In this document: positions 32,526 to 37,884 of the stretch, in pieces
Layout: each line of letters begins with the position of its first letter
Numbering within the stretch: position 1 is the first letter of the stretch
From: Halobacteriales archaeon QS_5_70_15
GTDB taxonomy: Archaea > Halobacteriota > Halobacteria > Halobacteriales > Haloarculaceae
Direction: 5' to 3'
Assembly (NCBI GenBank): GCA_003022005.1
Contig: PXRQ01000099.1
Span: forward strand, 1-37,884
DNA: 37,884 nucleotides
Position numbers and translations under genes: made by a program
The notes under the pieces: generated by a model
Told to the model about the DNA's origin: nothing
Database searches by the model: none
The model's input: the letters and a program-made list of their open reading frames with translations, nothing else

Positions 32526-33056
32526 ATGTCCTCCGAAGCCGACGACCAGTGCAAGGCGCTCACGCAGGAGGGCGAGCGGTGCTCCCGGTCCGCCCAGGAA
32601 GACGGGTTCTGCGCCCAGCACGGAGAGAGCGACCGGACGATCGAGGACACGGAGGAGAGCGACGACGGGGACGACGAGACCACGGAAGAGGATCAGGACG
32701 AGGACGAGACCATGGACGAGAGCGGCGAGGAGGACACCAGTACTGGGGGCGACGAGAGCGGCGACGGCGAGCAGCCGGAAACCCCCGCGTCCGACATCAT
32801 GTCGATCCGGGAATCGGTGGAGACGGTGGGGCACGAGATCATCGGCCACCGGATCGACGGTATCGTCGAGATAACGCGGGACGGGGACGGGTGGCGGGCG
32901 AGCGTGGAGGTCGTCGAGCGGTCGTCGGTGCCGGACACGCAGGACCTCCTCGGGAAGTACGACATCGAACTGGACGCCGACGGACGCGTGGCGGGCTACC
33001 GCCGCGTCGACCGGTACAGGCGGGACGACACCGACCGGGACGGACACCTGGGCTGA
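32526..33056 (+). CDS. gvpO: gas vesicle protein GvpO with N-terminal zinc-knuckle motif
   Basis: A 176-residue protein. The C-terminal 90 residues are GvpO: VGHEIIGHRIDGIVEITRDG, DGWRASVEVVERSSVPDTQD, then LLGKYDIELDADG and GYRRVDRYRR. GvpO is essential for vesicles and was proposed to act in gvpA expression or assembly. The N-terminus is different: CKALTQEGERCSRSAQEDGF followed by CAQH, a C-x8-9-C...C-x2-H pattern like short zinc-binding knuckles (DUF5763 type). About 60 acidic residues join the two parts. The Halobacterium GvpO I recall lacks these Cys residues. Confidence 0.9.
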   Translation: MSSEADDQCKALTQEGERCSRSAQEDGFCAQHGESDRTIEDTEESDDGDDETTEEDQDEDETMDESGEEDTSTGGDESGDGEQPETPASDIMSIRESVETVGHEIIGHRIDGIVEITRDGDGWRASVEVVERSSVPDTQDLLGKYDIELDADGRVAGYRRVDRYRRDDTDRDGHLG

Positions 33057-33436
33057 CGCCGACCCCCTTCTCATACGGTCGTGGGGAGTCCGTTACCGAT
33101 GATCGCCGATCCCGGCCGGGCGATCGCCGGTACATCGGTACGCACGACCGCATCAGCGTCCGACCCCGTCGACGCGTCACCGGAGGCGACTAGCGGGGCC
33201 GACCCACCTTCCGCTCGACGACGATCCGGCTTCCCCGGCCGGGGGCGCTCTTGCTCCCGAGAGCGGGACGACCACCACCGGCATCGGTCGCGGAGGAGCG
33301 TCCGTGCCTCGCCGTGAACCGCGGGAGGGGACGGTCATGGCGGCCGGAGACATGATCCGGGGCGGTCACTCCTGAAAAGGGACAGGCAGTCGCAGGCCGA
33401 GAGGCGAAGCGTGAACCGGCCAGAGCGTCCGGTACC
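33057..33436. other. gene-free stretch between gvpO and the acidic cassette
   Basis: 380 bases. Positions 33072-33155 are the second palindromic repeat. The rest is GC-rich without a convincing frame; CTGAAAAGG near 33375 is the only A-rich spot, about 58 bases before the next ATG and too far for a leaderless start. No clear promoter for the following gene was seen. Confidence 0.5.
33072..33155. repeat. 84-bp imperfect palindrome, copy 2
   Basis: Starts catacggtcgtg and ends acgcacgaccgcatcag, the same outer sequence as 25591-25673. The centre gatcgcc...ggcgatc is a strong inner hairpin different from copy 1. Confidence 0.7.
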
Positions 33437-34171
33437 ATGACGTCGAACGAAGAGTTATGGCCGGCGGCCAGTCGCGTGCTGCTCACCGACGGCGGGGAGG
33501 AGGGCGAGCAGGAAGGAGAGACCGATGAGGACGAGCAGGAAACATCGGAGGGAGAAGAGGGCGAACAGGAGGAGCAGGCCGAGGAGGATGCCCGGGAACA
33601 GGAGGGCGGTGAGGGCGAGGGTGAGGATGAGGAGAACGAGAACCTCCACCCCGGCGACGAGTCCCCGGCGACGCCGGACACCGGGGACGAGACGACGATC
33701 GTGTTTCTCGACCTGAAGGGGCTGTTCCTCGAACTGCTCGGGCTCGAGGTCGACCTGGAGCCGGTCGTCCTCGAGGTCGCGGCCTCGCCCGGCGATGGTG
33801 ACCTCCTCGGGAACCTGCTATCCGCGGTCGTGGGACTGCTAGACGACGGTCCGAGCGGGCTTGTGCCCGGCGGCGGGCTCTCGGGTATCTTCGACGGTCT
33901 GCTGGGCGCTATCCCCGGGTTCGGCGGCGGGGACGAGGAGGGCGAAGAGGGCGAAGAGGGCGAGGGCGGTGGCTCCAGGATCGACGCGGCGACCGACCGG
34001 GCCAAGGGTGCCGTCAGTAGCGCCGTCGACGACCTGCCGGTCGAGGACCTGATCACCCAGCTCATTAGCGAGCTGGTGAGCCAGCTCCTCGACGGATCCG
34101 GGTCGTCGGACGAGGCCGATGGCGGCGAGAGCGACGAGGGCGAGGGCTCGGAAGAGGCCGAAGAGTCCTGA
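33437..34171 (+). CDS. acidic protein A of gvp-linked cassette (unknown function)
   Basis: A 244-residue protein. Residues about 18-75 are almost only Glu, Asp, Gly and Gln. Residues 85-145 are hydrophobic and ordered: TTIVFLDLKGLFLELLGLEV, then VVLEVAASPGDGDLLGNLLS and AVVGLLDDG. The block 'LGL-x-V-D-L ... G-x-LLGNLL-x-AV-x-GLLD' recalls a recurrent segment in bacterial hypothetical proteins, but I cannot name the family. A Gly-rich part (LSGIFDGLLGAIPGFGGG) and an amphipathic helix (VEDLITQLISELVSQLLDG) follow, then an acidic tail. There is no signal peptide. It is the first of four co-directional acidic genes after gvpO; the next starts two bases after its stop. Confidence 0.6.
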   Translation: MTSNEELWPAASRVLLTDGGEEGEQEGETDEDEQETSEGEEGEQEEQAEEDAREQEGGEGEGEDEENENLHPGDESPATPDTGDETTIVFLDLKGLFLELLGLEVDLEPVVLEVAASPGDGDLLGNLLSAVVGLLDDGPSGLVPGGGLSGIFDGLLGAIPGFGGGDEEGEEGEEGEGGGSRIDAATDRAKGAVSSAVDDLPVEDLITQLISELVSQLLDGSGSSDEADGGESDEGEGSEEAEES

Positions 34172-34173
34172 CG

Positions 34174-34560
34174 ATGAGCGATACCGATTCGAACATAGTC
34201 GATAGCCTCGACACGGACGAGATCCTCGACAGCCTCGACTACGGGGAGCTCTTCGAGGGGACGGCGCTCGAGGGGGTCGACCAGGACGAGGACGGCATCG
34301 CGGAGGCGATCGGTCGGCGGCTCGGGGAAGCAGTCGGTCGGTGGCTCGGCGAGATAGTGGGAGCGAGGCTCGGTGCGATGGTGGTACCCGCGCTGATCGG
34401 GGACGGCGGGACGCAGGAAGAGGATGAGGAGGAGTCCGACGCTGACGAGGAGGAGTCCGACGCTGACGAGGAAGAGTCCGACGCTGACGAGGAAGAGTCT
34501 AGCGGGTCCGAGGGAGGCGACCAGGGGAGCGACGAACAGGAGGGGGACGGGAACGAATGA
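34174..34560 (+). CDS. acidic protein B of gvp-linked cassette, glycine octad repeats
   Basis: A 128-residue protein of unknown function. The N-terminus is TDSNIVDSLDTDEILDSLDY. Residues about 46-70 hold three octads, GRRLGEAV-GRWLGEIV-GARLGAMV, a glycine-zipper-like amphipathic helix, then VPALIGDGG. The C-terminal third is a tandem EEESDAD repeat (DNA repeat 34426-34500) and a Ser/Gly/Asp tail. The octads are matched in the next gene. The pattern suggests close helix packing or binding to a hydrophobic surface, but that is inference. Confidence 0.6.
   Translation: MSDTDSNIVDSLDTDEILDSLDYGELFEGTALEGVDQDEDGIAEAIGRRLGEAVGRWLGEIVGARLGAMVVPALIGDGGTQEEDEEESDADEEESDADEEESDADEEESSGSEGGDQGSDEQEGDGNE
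34426..34500 (+). repeat. 21-bp tandem repeat in acidic gene B
   Basis: The unit gaggaggagtccgacgctgac occurs three times plus a partial fourth. Units 1 and 2 are identical and unit 3 differs at one base. It encodes EEESDAD and keeps the frame if copy number changes. Confidence 0.9.
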
Positions 34561-34609
34561 CCCGGAACGACGAGCTCCGGGCCGGAAGCGACGAGCGTCC
34601 GAGCCGACT

Positions 34610-35326
34610 ATGAGCGAGGATGCCGACAGCTCGGGGGTCACGGAGGTCGTCCGTGACTCCGTGGGCGACGCGCTCGGCGTGGACGACCTCGAATCGATGC
34701 TCGAGGGTGACACCCCGCAGGCCGTCGGCCGGGAACTCGGCGCTCGCGTCGGGCGCGAGTACGGCGCGTTCGTCGGCCGTGAACTCGGGGCGGTCGTCGC
34801 GGTGGACATCCGGGAGCGGAAGGGTCCCCGGGCGATACTCGCGGACGTCAAGCGCCGGCTCAAGGAGCTACTGCAGTCGATAGTGCAGAGTGCCGACTTC
34901 AGGTCGTCGCTGTCGCGGCTCCGAGATCTCGGATCGGCCGTCGACGCGGGCGGGGGGGCTGTGGAGTTGCTGGAGACGGTCGTTCCCGGCGAGGAGGACG
35001 AATCCGAACCGGAGGAATCCGAGGAAGAGGACGAATCCGAACCGGAGGAATCCGAGGAGGAGGAGGACGAATCCGAACCGGAGGAATCCGAGGAGGAGGA
35101 GGACGAATCCGAAACGGAGGAATCCGAGGAGGAGGGCATCATGTCGGAGATACCGATCGACGACCTCGACGACATGCGGGAGGAGACGTACCGGGAAATG
35201 CTGGAGGTGATGTCCTACAGGGACCTGCAGTCGGTCGCCAAGGAGGTCGACGTGAAGGCGAACCTGAGCCAGGAGGAGATGACCGACCGCATCGTCGAGG
35301 AGTTCTCGGAGCAACAGGATGAGTGA
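34610..35326 (+). CDS. acidic protein C of gvp-linked cassette, with SAP/Rho-N-like C-terminus
   Basis: A 238-residue protein from MSEDADSSG, which starts 49 bases after gene B. Residues about 39-67 hold three octads (GRELGARV-GREYGAFV-GRELGAVV) like those of protein B, followed by a basic helix (ADVKRRLKELLQSIVQS) and LSRLRDLGSAVDAGGG. A repeated acidic linker (four units of about 12 residues, EDESEPEESEEE) leads to MSEIPIDDLDDMREETYR and then SYRDLQSVAKEVDVKANLSQ-EEMTDRIVEEF. This last part fits the small helical SAP/Rho-N fold used to bind nucleic acid or proteins. Its end overlaps gene D by eight bases. Function unknown. Confidence 0.6.
   Translation: MSEDADSSGVTEVVRDSVGDALGVDDLESMLEGDTPQAVGRELGARVGREYGAFVGRELGAVVAVDIRERKGPRAILADVKRRLKELLQSIVQSADFRSSLSRLRDLGSAVDAGGGAVELLETVVPGEEDESEPEESEEEDESEPEESEEEEDESEPEESEEEEDESETEESEEEGIMSEIPIDDLDDMREETYREMLEVMSYRDLQSVAKEVDVKANLSQEEMTDRIVEEFSEQQDE
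34994..35134 (+). repeat. 33/36-bp tandem repeat in acidic gene C
   Basis: Four units starting gaggacgaatccgaa: lengths 33, 36, 36 and 36. Units 2 and 3 are identical; unit 4 has one change (acc to aac). All changes are in frame, encoding EDESEPEESEEE-like blocks. Confidence 0.9.
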
Positions 35327-36095
35327 CGACCTCCACGACCGGGTGCGGCAGGTGCTGGAGGAGGCCGAGGATCGGTCGACGTCGCTCGACTCGGATGACG
35401 ACGGGAACGCGGCCGAGGAGTTCGGGGACGTCCCCGAACGTGCGAACGAGCTGGTCGAGGACGCCGACCCCGGGGAACTGCTTGACGCCGTCAGTTCGGA
35501 CGACCGCTCGGTGGAGGAGTCCCCGGAGACCATGGCGGACGCGATGGAGCGGGCCGATACGAAGACGCTCCTCGAGCTGCGGAAGCTACTCACGCTGTCG
35601 AGGATGGCCCGCGAGGAGGACGAGGACGCCCGCGCCGAGCACGTCGAGACCTTCCGGGAGCTGAGCCGGGAGGGGGACGCCGAGGCCGACGAACCCGAGG
35701 CGCCGGACGAGGGGGACGGGGCCGGCGACGCCTCGCCGGACGAGGCGGGGAACGAGCAGTCCGAACCGGAAGAGGAAGCAGAGGAGAGCGACGGCGACGA
35801 CCGGTTGCGGGAGGCCCTGCTGGGCGAGGTCGATGGCTTCAGAGAGCGGATACAGACGGCCCGTGCGGAACTGGGGGACGAGTCCGAAGGCGAGAGCGGG
35901 GACGAGGCTGAAGCGTCCGAGGACTCTGAAGCGGACGAGGACTCTGAAGCGGACGAGGAGGAGGCCGAAGCGGACGCGTCCGGAGGAGGCGGGAAGTTCT
36001 CGGGGAAGGAAGGGACGATGTTCTCGACCATCCCGTCCCGCGACCGCTCGGACATGCGGGGCCCGGATCGGTTCTCGACCGTTCGCAATAAGTGA
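35319..36095 (+). CDS. acidic protein D of gvp-linked cassette, GvpI-like architecture
   Basis: A 258-residue protein of unknown function. The N-terminal half is helical: HDRVRQVLEEAEDRS, then ADPGELLDAVSSDD and MERADTKTLLELRKLLTLSR. A Glu/Asp/Ala linker follows, then LLGEVDGFRERIQTARAELG, a second acidic region with an 18-bp DNA repeat (35919-35954), and the tail KEGTMFSTIPSRDRSDMRGP-DRFSTVRNK. The order ELLxAV, LRKLL, acidic linker, VxxFRE, and STIP/STV tail mirrors the GvpI-like protein at 29642. I infer a paralogue or functional analogue of GvpI. Its ATG overlaps gene C (ATGAGTGA). Confidence 0.6.
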   Translation: MSDDLHDRVRQVLEEAEDRSTSLDSDDDGNAAEEFGDVPERANELVEDADPGELLDAVSSDDRSVEESPETMADAMERADTKTLLELRKLLTLSRMAREEDEDARAEHVETFRELSREGDAEADEPEAPDEGDGAGDASPDEAGNEQSEPEEEAEESDGDDRLREALLGEVDGFRERIQTARAELGDESEGESGDEAEASEDSEADEDSEADEEEAEADASGGGGKFSGKEGTMFSTIPSRDRSDMRGPDRFSTVRNK

Positions 36096-36318
36096 CGGCG
36101 GCGGTCCGGTGGGACCCGCACGGGACGGGCGTCCCGTCTGGGTCGCGCTCGCCCCGTTCGCGCTCCTCGCCCGGTGTCCCGGCGGGTTCGGCGTAGCACT
36201 CCACGCAGACCCCGTGGTCGCGCTCGAAGTGCTCCTCGCAGACGAGCCGGCCACACCGGTCACAGCCGTCGACGATCTCCTTCCGCTCGCAGACCTCGCA
36301 GAGCCCCGAGACGCTCAT
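35839..36318 (-). CDS. zinc-finger protein overlapping acidic gene D on the other strand
   Basis: From the ATG at 36318 the frame reads MSVSGLCEVCERKEIVDGCD and RCGRLVCEEHFERDHGVCVE, then CYAEPAG. This gives CxxC, CxxC, C-x2-H and CxxC pairs close to small treble-clef or B-box-like zinc proteins of haloarchaea, which are usually about 80-90 residues. Here the frame stays open to 35839, antisense to the last 257 bases of gene D, giving 159 residues with an Arg/Pro/Ser-rich tail. That tail has no family look. The true stop may have been lost, or the end may really overlap. The N-terminal 50 residues are well supported, the end is not. Confidence 0.55.
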   Translation of the reverse strand: MSVSGLCEVCERKEIVDGCDRCGRLVCEEHFERDHGVCVECYAEPAGTPGEERERGERDPDGTPVPCGSHRTAAVTYCERSRTDPGPACPSGRGTGWSRTSSLPSPRTSRLLRTRPLRPPPRPLQSPRPLQSPRTLQPRPRSRLRTRPPVPHGPSVSAL

Positions 36319-36422
36319 GGGAGGGGGTAGCATACGGACGGGCTTGAACCCTCCGCCGGTTGCGGGCGGAGGGGACCGCCGCGTCCGGGAGCCTTACAAC
36401 CCCGCGGTGCGTAGTCTCGGCC

Positions 36423-36983
36423 GTGAAGAACGAGCGGCTCGTCCTCGCGCTGGCGGCGGTGTTCGCCGGGATGACCGTCCTGATGCTCGTCCTCGCGGCA
36501 GCGTTCCGTGACCCCGTGCCGCTGTTCGTCGCGCTCCCGTTCGCCGCCGCCACCTACTTCTTCTGGTACCACGCGACGGGCCGCGTCGCGACCGGTATCT
36601 ACGAGCGAGTCGAGCGACAGGCCCGGGAGAACGCGAGCACGGACGGCGGGCGCGGCGGGTTCGGCGCCGGCCCGCGGGAGGACTGGAGGCCGCCGGGCGG
36701 GGAGGACCGCTGGGAGCGGGTCCGCGGGGCGAGCCGGACCGCACGTGGGGGTCGCCGGGCACAGGACGGCCGCTCGCGCTCGCGGGGTCCGAACCCGAAG
36801 GCGAGTTCGGGGCCGACCGCCGCCGAGGCACGCCGGGTGCTCGGGGTCGACGCCGACGCCGACGAGTCGGCCGTCCGCCGGGCCTACCGCGATCGGGCAA
36901 AGGAAACCCACCCCGACACGGAGGGGGGCGATGAGGCCGAGTTCAAGCGTGTCAACCGGGCGTACGAGCGGCTCACCGGCTGA
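36423..36983 (+). CDS. membrane-anchored J-domain protein
   Basis: A 186-residue protein with GTG start. The N-terminus has two transmembrane helices (LVLALAAVFAGMTVLMLVLA and VPLFVALPFAAATYFFWY). A long Arg/Gly/Asp-rich linker follows, and the last 50 residues are a J domain: AEARRVLGVDADADESAVRR, then YRDRAKETHPDTEGGDEAEF with the HPD motif. It should recruit and stimulate DnaK/Hsp70 at the membrane. Haloarchaea carry several such short DnaJ proteins. The frame is open upstream to 36360, but VKNERLVLAL is the natural start before the first helix. Confidence 0.8.
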   Translation: MKNERLVLALAAVFAGMTVLMLVLAAAFRDPVPLFVALPFAAATYFFWYHATGRVATGIYERVERQARENASTDGGRGGFGAGPREDWRPPGGEDRWERVRGASRTARGGRRAQDGRSRSRGPNPKASSGPTAAEARRVLGVDADADESAVRRAYRDRAKETHPDTEGGDEAEFKRVNRAYERLTG

Positions 36984-37016
36984 CCGACCGGAGGGCTACC
37001 GCCGGGGAGTCGCGGG

Positions 37017-37024
37017 TTTGATAC
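37017..37024 (+). promoter_or_regulatory. TATA box for phosphoglycolate phosphatase gene
   Basis: TTTGATAC is centred 27 bases before the ATG at 37047, implying leaderless transcription. Confidence 0.5.
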
Positions 37025-37046
37025 AGCGCGGGAGTTCAGGCTACGC

Positions 37047-37754
37047 ATGGACGGTCCCGCCAGCCCGCCGCCTCTGGCCGTCGACATCGACGGAACGCTC
37101 ACCGACGAGGAGCGCCGCCTCGACCACCGGGCCCTGCCGCTGCTCCGGGAGTGGGCCGACGCCGCACTGGTCGTCGTCGCGACCGGGAAGGCGCTCCCCT
37201 ATCCGGTCGCCCTGTGCGAGTTCGTCGGCGTCCCGACGACCGTCGTCGCCGAGAACGGGGGGGCGGCGTACGTCGCCCGGACCGGCGAACTTCGGTACAC
37301 GGGCGACCCGGAGGCCGCCGACGCCGTGGCCGAGGCGTACGCGGCCGAGGGCCACTCGCTCGGGTGGGACGGGGTCGACTTCGCGAACCGGTGGCGGGAG
37401 ACGGAACTGGCGGTCTCTCGCGACCAGCCCCTCGAACCGCTCCGCGAGGCCGCCGAAAAGCACGGGCTCGAGGTCGTCGACACGGGCTTTGCCTACCACG
37501 TCAAGTCGCCCGACGTGGACAAGGGGAAGGGGCTCGCTGCGGTGGCAGACTCGCTCGGGGTCGGCGTCGAGTCGTTCGCGGCGGTCGGCGATTCGGCGAA
37601 CGACGTCGCGATGTTCGAGCGAGCGGACGCCTCCTACGCGGTGGCGAACGCCGACGAGGCGGCCCGTGCCGCCGCCGACCACGTCACCGACGGCTCGTAC
37701 GGCGACGGGTTCATCGAGGCGGTCGAACGGATACGGGCCGGTGTGGATCAGTGA
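37047..37754 (+). CDS. phosphoglycolate phosphatase, archaeal type
   Basis: A 235-residue HAD hydrolase of subfamily IIB. Motif I is LAVDIDGTLTDEERRL (about 10-25); VVVATGKALPYPVALCEFVG carries motif II (Thr). The Lys of motif III is in DKGKGLAAVADSLGV, and motif IV is VGDSANDVAMFERAD. VAENGGAAYV before the cap is the usual mark of the archaeal PGP group (as in Thermoplasma TA0175). It should hydrolyse 2-phosphoglycolate. Length and order are normal. Confidence 0.88.
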   Translation: MDGPASPPPLAVDIDGTLTDEERRLDHRALPLLREWADAALVVVATGKALPYPVALCEFVGVPTTVVAENGGAAYVARTGELRYTGDPEAADAVAEAYAAEGHSLGWDGVDFANRWRETELAVSRDQPLEPLREAAEKHGLEVVDTGFAYHVKSPDVDKGKGLAAVADSLGVGVESFAAVGDSANDVAMFERADASYAVANADEAARAAADHVTDGSYGDGFIEAVERIRAGVDQ

Positions 37755-37884
37755 CCAGTCGGGAGCACCGGCGATCGACGACCGGGGGGTCAAATACGCG
37801 ACCGTCGCCCGCGAGACGAACATAGGGTGGGACTGAAAGGGGCCCCGGTTCGAGGAAGGCGGGCGACGCAAGGACCGCAGGGCC
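37755..37884. other. end of window, no gene seen
   Basis: 130 bases after the phosphatase stop. The last 60 (from gtgggactgaaaggggcc) look like a sequence type I have seen repeated in haloarchaeal genomes, but nothing in this window can confirm it. Confidence 0.25.

Noticed and set aside
27657..33056. gvpN, gvpC, gvpD or gvpE
   Set aside because: No Walker A ATPase, GvpC repeat, or DtxR/bZIP-like regulator frame was found in or beside the cluster.
33190..35175. 661-codon Ser-rich minus-strand frame (and a similar one at 34868-36256)
   Set aside because: Poly-Ser is simply the antisense of the GAG/GAC-rich acidic genes; the plus strand has coherent starts, overlaps and helix patterns.
1..37884. 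CRISPR array, tRNA or rRNA genes
   Set aside because: No regularly spaced direct repeats with unique spacers, and no tRNA or rRNA pattern recognised; the tandem repeats at 34.4-35.1 kb are coding.
37825..37884. possible haloarchaeal repeat starting gtgggactgaaaggggcc
   Set aside because: Cut by the window end and not repeated inside it, so it cannot be supported.

Overview
The window is chromosomal DNA of a halophilic archaeon (class Halobacteria). The reasons are the very high GC in most genes, strongly acidic proteins, many genes with a TATA-like box centred 26-30 bases before the start codon (leaderless transcripts), archaeal RfcL with a C-terminal PIP box, a PibD-type pilin, an LWR-salt protein, and a haloarchaeal gas vesicle (gvp) cluster. 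The genus cannot be fixed from sequence reading alone.

Layout. 1-5.9 kb: a partial alpha/beta hydrolase, a membrane/GNAT hybrid, an iron-type alcohol dehydrogenase, a wrecked class II glutamine amidotransferase, 3-hydroxyacyl-CoA dehydrogenase, an IS630-type HTH protein and a SAM methyltransferase. 6.0-9.6 kb: a small island with a seven-TM histidine kinase and a type IV pilin, lying between two remnants of the same insertion-sequence 5' end, then a broken PIN-like toxin gene. 9.6-14.3 kb: rfcL, a frameshifted ctaA-like gene and malic enzyme. 14.4-18 kb: menA-menC-menE, a menaquinone operon. 18.1-21.8 kb: a truncated thiolase next to an intact DUF35 partner, a tiny zinc ribbon, pterin carbinolamine dehydratase, LWR-salt protein, and two decayed genes (MFS transporter and maltose-type O-acetyltransferase). 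21.8-25.5 kb: two HAD phosphatases enclosing a lower-GC island with a DICT-domain protein and a vapBC toxin-antitoxin pair. The vapBC pair lies inside 30-bp terminal inverted repeats flanked by an ATAC direct repeat, which looks like a small transposable cassette. 25.6-27.6 kb: a hairpin repeat, a membrane protein, pyrF and two small proteins.

27.6-33.1 kb is a compact gas vesicle cluster. gvpF-G-H-I-J-K-L-M run leftward with every junction overlapping by 4-17 bases. gvpA-gvpO run rightward from a clear TATA box. The eight genes reported as the minimal haloarchaeal set (A, F, G, J, K, L, M, O) are all here, with H and an enlarged I. gvpC, gvpN, gvpD and gvpE are not in the window.

The most interesting stretch is 33.4-36.1 kb. 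Four co-directional genes follow gvpO and encode extremely acidic, low-complexity proteins of unassigned function. Two of them share three copies of an octad glycine pattern (G-x-x-L/Y-G-x-x-V). One has a SAP/Rho-N-like C-terminus. The last has the same order of short motifs as the enlarged GvpI. I infer an accessory gas-vesicle (assembly, clustering or condensate-type) module that I cannot match to a described system. The window closes with a zinc-finger protein, a membrane-anchored J-domain protein and archaeal phosphoglycolate phosphatase.

At least seven genes carry frameshifts or deletions. Some lesions are tens of codons long, so sequencing indels alone cannot explain them all.
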